This document shows, piece after piece, positions 25,257 through 33,091 of a DNA stretch of 64,000 nt. The DNA lies in contig JAKAWX010000001.1 of the NCBI GenBank assembly GCA_021816865.1, positions 188,739 to 252,738 of the forward strand, read 5' to 3'. The first letter of the stretch is position 1, and each line of letters opens with the position of its first letter. The stretch comes from Thermoplasmata archaeon. GTDB lineage: Archaea; Thermoplasmatota; Thermoplasmata; Lutacidiplasmatales; UBA184. The translations under genes were made by a program, and so were the position numbers. Under the pieces are notes generated by a model. It ran no database searches, was not told the DNA's origin, and saw only the letters and a list, made by a program, of their open reading frames with translations.

Positions 25257-26339
25257 CTAAACAGGTGTCGAACCGGGGCCGGGCGCCGGAAAGCCGAGGG
25301 CCGCGAGGAGGCGGGGGACCATGACCTCGTACCGCGGCCCGCCGTCCGCGTGGACCCCGTCGAACTCCTGGAAGTCGACCGCCACCCCTTGACGCCGGGC
25401 GACCGCGGCGAAGATCCGGGCGCCCACGTCGAGCGCGTACTCGTCCCGGGTCCCGCCGTCCACGTACACGTACGCCAGACGCCGCAACGCGTCGCGATAG
25501 CGCCCGGTCTGGATCATCCGGACCGGATCGTGCGCGAGCCAGCGGGCCCAGACGTCGGCCCGCAACTCCCCCGAATCGAGGTCGAACGGAAGGTCGAAGC
25601 GCCCGGGCTCGTCCTCCACCGGTGAGTAACAGGAGGCATAGCCCATCGTTTCGATCGTCTGGACCTGGGGCTGGTGGGGGCCGAAGGCGCTCACCGGCTC
25701 GGAGAGGACCTTCCTCAGGAGCGCCTCCGTCCCCCCCGCCTTCCGGATCTCGCGAAACGCGATCGGGAACTCGGGTACGTAACAGTACTCGAACGCGGAA
25801 TCCCCCGCGTTCGACCCGGCGGCCCGAAGGACGTCGGGATGACGCAACGCGAGGGAGAGAGCACCGTAGCCCCCGCTCGAGGTTCCCATCACCGCGACCG
25901 GACCCGTTCCGTACCGCTCCCGGACCCACGGGAGAATCTCCGAGATCACGTACTCCTCGTAGTGGCCCGTGGCGGAGGAGTCCAGGTACTGGCTTCCGCC
26001 GAGCGTGGTGAGGCAATCGGGGCCGACGACGACGCACTCGGCCGCCCGACCCTCGCGGATCAGGCGGTCGACCCGCCCGACGATGCTATCGGTCAGGAAC
26101 CGCGGCCGCTGGAAGTGCATCCAGCCGGCTCCCGTGTACCCGCTCAGAAGGAGCAGGAGCGGACGGCCCTCGGTCCGGCCCGAAGGGGGCAGGTAGATCG
26201 GAAGCTCCCGCTCGACCGGGTCGCCCCAGGGATTCCCTTCGAGGGCCCGGCTCGGGAACCGATGGGACTCGATCCGACCGCGGATCGGGCCGGGAAACAC
26301 TTGTTGCGTTCGCGCCTCGGTCGGGATTCGCTCGGACAT
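25257..26339 (-). CDS. Putative esterase (esterase D / enterochelin-esterase-like)
   Basis: A 360-residue alpha/beta hydrolase of the putative esterase family. The nucleophile elbow is GTSSG (Ser154 as nucleophile), and the remaining triad candidates are an aspartate in DGGTRDEY and the histidine in DGVHADGG near the C-terminus. There is no signal peptide, so it is cytoplasmic. The family includes S-formylglutathione, mycolyl and siderophore esterases; the substrate is not predictable. It is divergent from the eIF2B-like gene, 63 bases apart. Confidence 0.82.
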   Translation of the reverse strand: MSERIPTEARTQQVFPGPIRGRIESHRFPSRALEGNPWGDPVERELPIYLPPSGRTEGRPLLLLLSGYTGAGWMHFQRPRFLTDSIVGRVDRLIREGRAAECVVVGPDCLTTLGGSQYLDSSATGHYEEYVISEILPWVRERYGTGPVAVMGTSSGGYGALSLALRHPDVLRAAGSNAGDSAFEYCYVPEFPIAFREIRKAGGTEALLRKVLSEPVSAFGPHQPQVQTIETMGYASCYSPVEDEPGRFDLPFDLDSGELRADVWARWLAHDPVRMIQTGRYRDALRRLAYVYVDGGTRDEYALDVGARIFAAVARRQGVAVDFQEFDGVHADGGPRYEVMVPRLLAALGFPAPGPGSTPV

Positions 26340-26402
26340 GGTCTCCCTCGGTCCCTTTCCACCTGCGGCGAAGTTCAAGAGGACTGGGTTGGTTCCCGGA
26401 TC

Positions 26403-27314
26403 GTGAGGGTCGCTCCACGACCGGCTCGGAGGTCCGACCGGGGAACCGAGGGGCTCCTCCGCGTCCTCGCCGCGGTCCGTGCCGACCGGCGTCGGGGGGC
26501 CCGAAGCCTCGCGGGCGCGACCCTCGCCGCGATGGCCCGGTCGCTTGCGGCGTGGGAGCGCTACCCTCCGGACGACCCCCGACGCCGTTGCCGTGCGATC
26601 GCACGGGCGCTCGGAACCAGCCAGCCGGCGATGGGGCCTTTCCAGCAGTGGTCCCTCGAATGGGCCCGGATCGCCCGGACGGCTCCCGCCGATCACCTCG
26701 TCCGCTCGTTGGGGGAGTGGACGCGCGAGCGGACCGCGCGATGGCGAGACGAACCGGCCCGGATCGCGCGCACGGTCCGGGATCGCTTCCCCCCCGCCGC
26801 GCGGGTCGTCACGATCAGTCGCAGCGACTCCGTCCGGCGCGCCCTCGCATCGCTGCCGCGCGGGCGTCGCCCGACGGAGGTCCTCGCGCTCGAGAGCCGA
26901 CCCGGCGGAGAGGGGGGCGCGTTCGCCCGGGACCTGCGCCGGTCGGGCGTGCGGGCTCAGGTCGTGTCCGACCTCGCGGGCCGGCGGGCGGTGGGTGAGG
27001 CCGACCTCGTCCTTCTCGGCGCCGACGCCGTCTATGCGGACGGCAGTGTGATCCACAAGGTCGGGACCCGCACGCTCGCCTTCGCCGCCCGACGGGCCGG
27101 CGTGGCGGTCGTCGTCGTCGTCGGAACGCTCAAGGGCGTCGAACGGCGGCGACCGTCCCGTCCCCTCGGCTCCCTCTTCGACCGGACCCCGGCACGTCTC
27201 GTCTCGGCCTACTGGACGGATCGGGGGGAGTTCCCGGGCGGTGAGTGGTCCCGGGCGCTCCGGACCGGACCGCAAGAGGTATCTTCTCCTCGCGGGGAGC
27301 GCGCGTACCGATGA
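26403..27314 (+). CDS. eIF2B alpha/beta/delta-family protein
   Basis: A 303-residue protein with the two-domain fold of eIF2B-alpha, methylthioribose-1-phosphate isomerase and ribose-1,5-bisphosphate isomerase. The C-terminal nucleotide-sugar-binding pattern GADAVYADGSVIHKVGTRTL is clear. The isomerase catalytic cysteine is not seen: the matching region reads VVTISRSDSVRRAL, as in regulatory eIF2B-type members. A translation-factor-like or sugar-phosphate-sensing role is more likely than catalysis. The GTG start is the first plausible codon after the divergent promoter region. Its stop overlaps the thioredoxin-like start in ATGA. Confidence 0.75.
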   Translation: MRVAPRPARRSDRGTEGLLRVLAAVRADRRRGARSLAGATLAAMARSLAAWERYPPDDPRRRCRAIARALGTSQPAMGPFQQWSLEWARIARTAPADHLVRSLGEWTRERTARWRDEPARIARTVRDRFPPAARVVTISRSDSVRRALASLPRGRRPTEVLALESRPGGEGGAFARDLRRSGVRAQVVSDLAGRRAVGEADLVLLGADAVYADGSVIHKVGTRTLAFAARRAGVAVVVVVGTLKGVERRRPSRPLGSLFDRTPARLVSAYWTDRGEFPGGEWSRALRTGPQEVSSPRGERAYR

Positions 27315-27670
27315 ACGCGACTCGACCCGTACCGGCGGACCGCCTTGTGCGGGTCGGGCCCGAGGCGTTCGACGGCCGGAGCCTTTTGCGCCCCGGGGTC
27401 TGGGCGGTCGCGTTCCTCGCCGACTGGTGCCCCTACTGCCGTGAGTTCGCCCCGGAGTTCGCCGGGCTCGCGGGCCCGGGCCGCGCGCTCGCGGTCGCCG
27501 ACCTCACGGACGACGACGCCCCGCTCTGGGAACGGTTCGAGGTCGAGATCGTGCCGTCCGTGATCGTGTTTCGGGACGGCGAGGCGGTGCTGCGGATCGA
27601 CGGGCGACCGATGGAGGGCCTCCGCTCGGAGGACCTCCGGCGGGTCGACCGCGTGCTCGCGGGTACCTGA
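27311..27670 (+). CDS. Thioredoxin-family protein
   Basis: A 119-residue thioredoxin-fold protein with active site WCPYC in LADWCPYCREFAP and the cis-proline in EIVPSVIVFRDG, followed by the usual last strand and helix. It would act as a cytoplasmic thiol-disulfide reductant. It is translationally coupled (ATGA) to the eIF2B-like gene, an unusual partner. A second WCPxC protein is encoded at 29155. Confidence 0.87.
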   Translation: MNATRPVPADRLVRVGPEAFDGRSLLRPGVWAVAFLADWCPYCREFAPEFAGLAGPGRALAVADLTDDDAPLWERFEVEIVPSVIVFRDGEAVLRIDGRPMEGLRSEDLRRVDRVLAGT

Positions 27671-27715
27671 CCGCGACCGCGGCAACGTTTTTGCCCGTGC
27701 CGGGTTCGGCCGCGC

Positions 27716-28543
27716 GTGTCGGATTCCGCGGCACCTCGGCACGACGCGAAGCCCGTGGCCCTGATCACGGGCGGTGGCACGGGGCTGGGGCGGGCGATCG
27801 GCGTCGCGCTCGCGCAGGACGGGTACAACCTCTGCATCGCGAGCCGTTCCGCGGAGCACCTCGCCGAGGGAGGAGCCGAATTGAGGGGACGGGGCGCGCG
27901 GACCCTCGAGGTCCCGACCGACGTTCGTCATCCCGACCAGGTCGACCGGCTGATCGAAGCGGTACGCTCCGAGTACGGCCGGCTCGACGTCCTCGTCAAC
28001 AACGCCGCCGGAAACTTCCTCTCCCCGGCGGAGCGGATCTCCCCCAACGGGTGGCGCGCCGTCGTGGGCATTGTCCTGGACGGGACGTTCTTCTGCTCGA
28101 GAGCGGCGTTCCCGCTCCTCCGGGCGTCGCCGGCCCCGGCGGTCGTGAACATCGTCGCGTCGTACGCCTGGATGGCCGGGCCCGGCACCGCCCACTCAGC
28201 CTCGGCGAAGGCGGGGGTCCTCGCCCTGACCCGCACGCTCGCGGTCGAATGGGCGCGCTTCGGGATCCGGGTGAACGCGGTCGCCCCGGGTCCGGTACGG
28301 ACCGAGGGGACCGACCGACAGCTCTGGCAGAACGACGCGGTCGTCCGAGCGGTCACGCGCGGGGTGCCGCTCGGCCGATTCGGGACCCCGGAAGAGGTCG
28401 CGGAGGCGGTGCGTTTCCTCGCGGGACCGCGCGCGAGCTACATCACCGGCCAGGTCCTCGCGGTGGACGGAGGACAGTGGCTCGGTAAAGGCGTGATGGA
28501 CCTCCTCGAGGCGATTCCTCCGCCCGAGACGGTTTCCCGCTGA
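27716..28543 (+). CDS. SDR oxidoreductase, 2,4-dienoyl-CoA-reductase-like
   Basis: A 275-residue NAD(P)-dependent short-chain dehydrogenase. It has the cofactor loop GGGTGLG (19-25), NNAAGNF (95-101) and the catalytic lysine K165 in HSASAKAG. The usual YxxxK tyrosine is absent (serine at 161). This, together with NNAAGNF, AVEW and NAVAPGPVRTEG, matches 2,4-dienoyl-CoA reductases of the peroxisomal type rather than classical alcohol SDRs. It suggests unsaturated acyl-CoA metabolism. The GTG start lies about 26 bases after an AT-rich GTTTTTG. Confidence 0.8.
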   Translation: MSDSAAPRHDAKPVALITGGGTGLGRAIGVALAQDGYNLCIASRSAEHLAEGGAELRGRGARTLEVPTDVRHPDQVDRLIEAVRSEYGRLDVLVNNAAGNFLSPAERISPNGWRAVVGIVLDGTFFCSRAAFPLLRASPAPAVVNIVASYAWMAGPGTAHSASAKAGVLALTRTLAVEWARFGIRVNAVAPGPVRTEGTDRQLWQNDAVVRAVTRGVPLGRFGTPEEVAEAVRFLAGPRASYITGQVLAVDGGQWLGKGVMDLLEAIPPPETVSR

Positions 28544-28590
28544 GGGTCGCCGTCGACGACCGATCGGCCGCCGGACCCGAGACGAGACGG

Positions 28591-29016
28591 TTACAGGTGT
28601 TTGAGCAGACCGTCGGTCCCGTTGCGGGCAACCGTCATCGCATGACGGACGACGGCCGCGGCCGAAATGGGCGCGAGGTCGGTCCACGTGGTCACCGTCA
28701 CGTCCAGCGTGACCACCGGCGCGGACCCTTCGGCGACGATGATCCCGTGGCGCGTGCCCGGCGGCAGGAACAGGGAATCCCCCTCCTGGAGGTCGCGCTC
28801 CTGGTCCTCGACGAGGAACCGACCCCGGCCCGAGAGGACGACGGCGAGCTCGGCGAACGTATGGGAATGCGGCTCGAAGCGGGTGCCCGGTGCCATTCGG
28901 TAGAGTACGATCGTGGTGCCCGCGCCCTCCACCATCGGCCGCATCTGGACGCCGTGCCCCGCGGCGACCCACCGGGCGGGGGGCTCGTCGCGGACCGGGA
29001 AGACCCGTTCGCCCAC
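28591..29016 (-). CDS. Cupin-domain protein
   Basis: A 141-residue single cupin beta-barrel. Motif 1 is PHSHTFAELAVVLSGRG with two histidines and a glutamate for metal binding, and motif 2 is PPGTRHGI with the fourth histidine. Such proteins act as small dioxygenases, isomerases or sensors. The GTG start has a minus-strand TATA-like CTTTTTAGT 25 bases upstream. Convergent with the SDR gene; function not predictable. Confidence 0.8.
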   Translation of the reverse strand: MGERVFPVRDEPPARWVAAGHGVQMRPMVEGAGTTIVLYRMAPGTRFEPHSHTFAELAVVLSGRGRFLVEDQERDLQEGDSLFLPPGTRHGIIVAEGSAPVVTLDVTVTTWTDLAPISAAAVVRHAMTVARNGTDGLLKHL

Positions 29017-29036
29017 GGCGGAGCGAGAACCCGGAG

Positions 29037-29045
29037 ACTAAAAAG
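29037..29045 (-). promoter_or_regulatory. TATA-like promoter element of the cupin gene
   Basis: Minus-strand CTTTTTAGT centred 25 bases before the GTG start. Confidence 0.6.
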
Positions 29046-29154
29046 CCGCGTACCGCAGCGGCCATCGAGGTTTCCCGCGACGGAACGGGGCGCCCCCGTC
29101 GCGAGAGGCTCCGGCACGGCGCGAACCTTTGAATCATCGCCCCTTGCGCCGACC

Positions 29155-29520
29155 ATGGTCTCCCCAACCACGTCCGCCCGCCCCCGCCGACTGACGATCG
29201 TCCTCGCGGACTGGTGCCCCCATTGCGTTCCCCTCTCGGACCGCAACGTCCGGCGGCTCGCCCGGGCCCTGAAGGTGCCGGTCCGACGCCTCGACATCGA
29301 CCGGCGGGCCGAGGGACGCATCGCGGATGCGGTCGTGGAGAAGTTCGGTGACGCGTCCCCCGACTACCTGATCCCCCAAGTGTTCCTCGAGTGGTCGGAC
29401 GGTCGGGTCGAGCACCTCCTCACGGGGTTCTCCGAAGAGGTGGCGCGGACCGCCCGGGCCTGGAAGGACCTGTTCGCGAGCGACTGGCTGCGCTCGCTCC
29501 TCGCGCGGGAGGGGCCGTGA
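29155..29520 (+). CDS. Thioredoxin/glutaredoxin-like protein
   Basis: 121 residues with a WCPHC active site in VLADWCPHCVPLS close to the N-terminus and the cis-proline segment LIPQVFLEWSDG. It differs from the thioredoxin at 27311 by a shorter N-terminus and a glutaredoxin-like CPHC. It is coupled by GTGA to the next gene. Likely a thiol-disulfide exchanger of unknown target. Confidence 0.78.
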   Translation: MVSPTTSARPRRLTIVLADWCPHCVPLSDRNVRRLARALKVPVRRLDIDRRAEGRIADAVVEKFGDASPDYLIPQVFLEWSDGRVEHLLTGFSEEVARTARAWKDLFASDWLRSLLAREGP

Positions 29521-30056
29521 GCCGGGCGGGGGGAGCGGCCCCGCCGCCGCCCGCGGTGCGGAAGGCGCTCGAGCCCGCGGCGCCCCGATGCTACCGGCAC
29601 TGCACGGCACCGGTCGGCGCCCGTCGGATCCGGTCGACGCTGCCCGGCACGGTCACGGTCTACGCGTGCCCCGGCGGGGCCGTCAGCGTGGCGACGTACG
29701 CCGAGTGGTCCCGGCGCGACCCGAGTTCGGCGTTCCGCCGGTTTCTCGTCGGTCGAACGCTCCCCCGATCGCTCGTGCAGGAGGTCGACCTGAGGGGAGC
29801 GACACGCCACGGCCCCGAGCTCGGGCTTCCGGCCGAACGGGCGCTCCGTCGCGCGGCCTCCCCCCGGTCGGTCCTCGTCGTCTACTGGAGGGTGTACCCG
29901 TCGAAAGACCCGGACGGCACGGAACGTCGCCTGTTCGTCTGCTACCGCCACGGGCGCGCGGAACCCATTTTCTTCCGTGCCCCGACCGATGCCGACCGGC
30001 CCCGTTGTCCTCGCTGCGGCCCTGGGGGCCGGACCACCCGGCGGACGCGCGCCTAG
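29517..30056 (+). CDS. Hypothetical protein with C-terminal CPRC pair
   Basis: 179 residues, basic, no membrane segment. Cysteines occur as CYRHC near residue 28, a single CPGG, and CPRCG near the end, which may bind a metal. The start is GTG in a GTGA overlap with the thioredoxin-like gene, implying co-expression and a possible substrate relation, though this is only inference. No family recognised. Confidence 0.6.
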   Translation: MSRAGGAAPPPPAVRKALEPAAPRCYRHCTAPVGARRIRSTLPGTVTVYACPGGAVSVATYAEWSRRDPSSAFRRFLVGRTLPRSLVQEVDLRGATRHGPELGLPAERALRRAASPRSVLVVYWRVYPSKDPDGTERRLFVCYRHGRAEPIFFRAPTDADRPRCPRCGPGGRTTRRTRA

Positions 30057-30129
30057 CCGGCCCACGATCTCGTCGCGCGAGGCGGTGGGGCCCGCAGCGC
30101 GGTGGGGCCGGTGCGACCGGGGTTCGGCC

Positions 30130-30960
30130 TCAGGTCGGCGGGACGTTGCGCTCGAGCAGGAAGTCGGTCACGAGGCCAACGTACTGGAACGGTCGAGTGA
30201 CGTGCGGAACGTGACCGACGTCCGGCAGAACACGGAGCGTGACGTTCTTGAGCCGGCCGCTGAGGGCTTGATTGATGCGACGAAGGAACGGTGGGCTCAG
30301 CTGCCCCGAGGTCAGGAGGACCGGCACGAGGAGGTCGCCGAGCGCGTCGCGCGCGGGCGAGGTCGCTTCGGGGTCGTCGAACTCCTCGCACCAGCGGAGG
30401 GCGTGGCGAACGAACCCGGCCCGGAGGTCGGGTCGCAGCCGTTCCCAACCGCCCTCGTCGTGGGCGAACCCTTCGACGAACTCTCGGGCGGCCGCCTCGA
30501 GCTCCCCGGCGCGGACGAGCGCCTGGAGCCGGCGGATCCCGCCCGTCAGGCGTTCGGCCTCGGCGGCCGTCGCCGGGTCGTCTTCCAGGAGGTCGACGAA
30601 CGACGGCTCGTGGACGACCAGGCTACGGACCATCTCCGGTCGGTCGGCGGCGAGCCGGAACGCCACCGCACCTCCGTAGGAATGGGCCACCACGTGCACC
30701 GGGTAGAGGTCGATCGCTTCGAGGAGGGCCGCGAGGTCCGCGGCGTCGTCCCGCACCGGGCGCCGGCGCACGGCGCCCGAGCTCTCGCCGTGGCCCCGGC
30801 GGTCGTAGACGAGCACCTCGAGACTCCGGCCGAACGACGCGGCGACCGCGTCCCAGCTGTGGTGGTCCACCCACGAGCCGTGGACGAGGACCGCCGGGTC
30901 CCCCCGGGTGCCGTGACGTTCGTAGAAAAGGTCGGCGTCCGGCACGGAGACTCTGGGCAA
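30130..30960 (-). CDS. Alpha/beta hydrolase
   Basis: A 276-residue alpha/beta hydrolase. The oxyanion segment LVHGSWVDHHSW, the nucleophile elbow AHSYGG (GxSxG variant with Ala first) and the C-terminal catalytic histidine in DVGHVPHVT are all present. Substrate unknown; resembles small-ester or epoxide-type hydrolases. The start shown is TTG; an in-frame GTG 15 bases later (30945) is an equally good start because a weak TATA-like element lies near 30964. Confidence 0.82.
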   Translation of the reverse strand: MPRVSVPDADLFYERHGTRGDPAVLVHGSWVDHHSWDAVAASFGRSLEVLVYDRRGHGESSGAVRRRPVRDDAADLAALLEAIDLYPVHVVAHSYGGAVAFRLAADRPEMVRSLVVHEPSFVDLLEDDPATAAEAERLTGGIRRLQALVRAGELEAAAREFVEGFAHDEGGWERLRPDLRAGFVRHALRWCEEFDDPEATSPARDALGDLLVPVLLTSGQLSPPFLRRINQALSGRLKNVTLRVLPDVGHVPHVTRPFQYVGLVTDFLLERNVPPT

Positions 30961-31088
30961 AAGTGACCCCCTCCGACGTCCTCGGCCGTGCCGGTGGCAC
31001 GCCGGAGGAGGCTCTTAGCGCTGGGGGGCTCGCCGCGGCGCCCCAAACCCTTTGAGGGCGCGCGCCTCCCGGGGAGGCGGGGCGACGC

Positions 31089-31379
31089 ATGGCGTACTAC
31101 GTGATCTTGGCGAACTGGACCGACGAGGGCATCCGCGGCATCCGGCAATCGACCGACCGCGTCGACGCGTTCCGGGCCCGGGTCGCGGAGGCCGGCGGAA
31201 AGGTCCTCCAGTTCCTCTACACGATGGGGGTCCACGACGTCGTCATCGTCGCGGAGTTCCCCTCGGACGATGCGGCGAACCGCGTCGTGCTCCGCACCGG
31301 CATGCAGGGGTTCGTCCGCAGCGTGACCCTCAAGGCGTGGTCGCCCGAGGAGTTCCGCGCGCTCGCGAACGGCGCCTAG
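31089..31379 (+). CDS. GYD-domain protein
   Basis: A 96-residue single-domain protein of the GYD family, a small ferredoxin-like alpha/beta fold of unknown function. It begins AYYVILANWTDEGIRGI and contains the helix-strand segment ending LQFLYTMGVHDVVIVAEF. The family-naming Gly-Tyr-Asp is here Gly-Val-His-Asp. It is followed 41 bases later by another small gene on the same strand. Confidence 0.8.
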   Translation: MAYYVILANWTDEGIRGIRQSTDRVDAFRARVAEAGGKVLQFLYTMGVHDVVIVAEFPSDDAANRVVLRTGMQGFVRSVTLKAWSPEEFRALANGA

Positions 31380-31420
31380 GCGTCCCTCGGCGGCCGCACC
31401 GTGGGAGGTGACCTCGGCCC

Positions 31421-31723
31421 GTGAGCGCGATCTTCCAGCGTCCGCTCTGCGACATGGGTCCGGCGTACGACCACGCGTTCCGGCCGCGGGTCGGCGAGCC
31501 GGACCCGGCTTCGGGCGGTCCCTGCGACGACCGCCCGCACCGTGTCGAGCTCTACTCCGCGTCGGCCCGTCCTTCGGCCGTCTGCACCGATTGGCGAACG
31601 TTCTCTCTTTGCCCCGAACACGAAGCCCAGCTCGCCCGGTACGATGTGCGCCTCGCCGCGGAGAACGTGGCGTCCCGGTTCCGGACGCCCCGCCCGGCGA
31701 TCGTTCCTCCCGGCGAAAGCTAA
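31421..31723 (+). CDS. Small cysteine/histidine-containing hypothetical protein
   Basis: 100 residues with cysteines at about 10, 35, 55 and 64 and an LCPEHEAQL segment (CX2H), suggesting one zinc site. It starts with GTG behind a good ribosome-binding sequence GGAGGTGA (31404-31411, nine bases away). No family recognised. The aldo/keto reductase promoter overlaps its stop codon. Confidence 0.55.
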   Translation: MSAIFQRPLCDMGPAYDHAFRPRVGEPDPASGGPCDDRPHRVELYSASARPSAVCTDWRTFSLCPEHEAQLARYDVRLAAENVASRFRTPRPAIVPPGES

Positions 31724-31726
31724 GTC
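31718..31726 (+). promoter_or_regulatory. TATA-like promoter element of the aldo/keto reductase gene
   Basis: AGCTAAGTC, overlapping the TAA stop of the preceding gene, about 27 bases before the ATG. Confidence 0.55.
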
Positions 31727-31748
31727 GCCCGACGATTTCGGTCTGACG

Positions 31749-32606
31749 ATGACCCGACCCCTACCGGTCCGCGCGCGGGTCGTGCCCCGCGTGCGACTCA
31801 ACCAAGGCGCCGAGATACCGATGCTCGGCCTCGGGGTCTTCCAGAGCCCGGCCGGCGCTGCGACGCGGGACGCGATCGCCTGGGCGTTCGACGCGGGCTA
31901 CCGGCACGTCGACACCGCGGCGATGTACGGCAACGAGGCGGACGTCGGGGCGGCGGTCCGGTCGAGCGGGCTCCCGCGCGAAGAGTTGTTCGTCACGACG
32001 AAGCTCTGGCACACCGACCATGGTTTCGACTCGGCGCAGGCCGCGGCGCGCAGGAGCCTCGAACGACTGGGCCTCTCCTACATTGATCTCTACCTCATCC
32101 ACTGGCCGCGGGCGAAGGCGCCCGCGGACCGCCTCGACTCCTGGCGCGCCCTCGAGAAGCTCCAGCGGGAGGGTGTCTGCCGGTCGATCGGCGTGAGCAA
32201 CTACACGGTCCGCCATCTCGAGGAGCTCGAGGCGCACGCCGGGGTCGTCCCGGCCGTCGACCAGGTCGAGTTCCACCCGTTCGTCTACAACCCCGACCTG
32301 CTCGCCTACTGCGAGCGCCACGGGATTCGCCTCGAAGCGTGGGCGCCCCTCACGCGCGGGCGGCATTTCGACCATCCGACCGTCCAAGCGGTCGCGCGGG
32401 CCCACGGCCGCACACCGGCCCAGGTCCTCCTCCGCTGGGGCCTCGAGCACGGGGTCATCGAGATCCCGAAGTCGGTCCATCGGGAACGGATCCTCGAGAA
32501 TGCGCGGGTCTTCGACTTTGCCCTCGACGCGTCGGAGGTGGCGTCCCTCGACGCGCTCCGGGGCGGCCCGCGGGTCGGCCTTTGGGACCCGACCGACATC
32601 CCGTAG
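31749..32606 (+). CDS. Aldo/keto reductase
   Basis: A 285-residue TIM-barrel NADPH-dependent reductase. The catalytic tetrad is intact: Asp55 and Tyr60 (HVDTAAMYGNE), Lys85 (TTKLWH) and His118 (LIHWP). The NADPH site IPKSVHRERILEN near residue 240 is typical. It reduces aldehydes or keto acids; the substrate is unknown. The start is fixed by a TATA-like GCTAAGTCG centred 27 bases upstream, which overlaps the previous stop codon. It resembles the 2,5-diketo-gluconate-reductase group. Confidence 0.92.
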   Translation: MTRPLPVRARVVPRVRLNQGAEIPMLGLGVFQSPAGAATRDAIAWAFDAGYRHVDTAAMYGNEADVGAAVRSSGLPREELFVTTKLWHTDHGFDSAQAAARRSLERLGLSYIDLYLIHWPRAKAPADRLDSWRALEKLQREGVCRSIGVSNYTVRHLEELEAHAGVVPAVDQVEFHPFVYNPDLLAYCERHGIRLEAWAPLTRGRHFDHPTVQAVARAHGRTPAQVLLRWGLEHGVIEIPKSVHRERILENARVFDFALDASEVASLDALRGGPRVGLWDPTDIP

Positions 32607-32706
32607 CTTCGGCGCGTGGCCGGGGAGGCGAAGGCCGCTCCGGACCCCCGCCGATCGGCGGGTCGACGCCCCTCACCGTCATCCGCCGCGCCCCCGGACC
32701 GCGTAG

Positions 32707-32716
32707 TCTAATATAG
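32707..32716 (+). promoter_or_regulatory. TATA box of the ferredoxin gene
   Basis: TCTAATATAG, a strong AT block in GC-rich surroundings, centred about 34 bases before the ATG. Confidence 0.65.
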
Positions 32717-32745
32717 ACCCCCTCGGTGGGCGCGCCAGGTTCGCC

Positions 32746-33024
32746 ATGGTCAGCGTCGAGGTTGCTCACGAGAAGTGCACCGGTTGCAGCCACTGCCGGG
32801 ACGTGTGCCCGGTCACGGTCTTCGAGATGCAGCCGCGGGAGAACTGGCCGAACGTCGTCGACGACCCTGCGGTCGCCGCGAAGTTCCAGTTCCGCGCCGA
32901 GAAGTCGGCGGTGATCCACGGCCCCGACTGCATCATGTGCGAAGCGTGCCTCTTCGAGTGCGAAGGGGAATGCATCACGATCGTCGACGACGAGGGGAAC
33001 ACCCACCAGTCGACGTACAAGTAG
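32746..33024 (+). CDS. 2x[4Fe-4S] ferredoxin-like protein
   Basis: A 92-residue dicluster ferredoxin. Cluster I ligands are Cys11, 14, 17 and 21 (CTGCSHCRDVC) and cluster II ligands Cys62, 65, 68 and 72 (CIMCEACLFEC). About 35 residues separate the clusters, longer than in small clostridial ferredoxins. It could carry electrons for the 2-oxoacid oxidoreductase (49167) or for complex I. A strong TATA-like TCTAATATAG at 32707 lies upstream. Confidence 0.9.
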   Translation: MVSVEVAHEKCTGCSHCRDVCPVTVFEMQPRENWPNVVDDPAVAAKFQFRAEKSAVIHGPDCIMCEACLFECEGECITIVDDEGNTHQSTYK

Positions 33025-33062
33025 GCCCGTCGGCCCGGCCCTCCGCGGACGGTCCCGATACC

Positions 33063-33071
33063 CTCTATACC
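33063..33071 (+). promoter_or_regulatory. TATA-like promoter element of the beta-hydroxyacid dehydrogenase gene
   Basis: CTCTATACC centred 25 bases before the ATG. Confidence 0.6.
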
Positions 33072-33091
33072 GCTCGGGACCTCGGTCGCGC

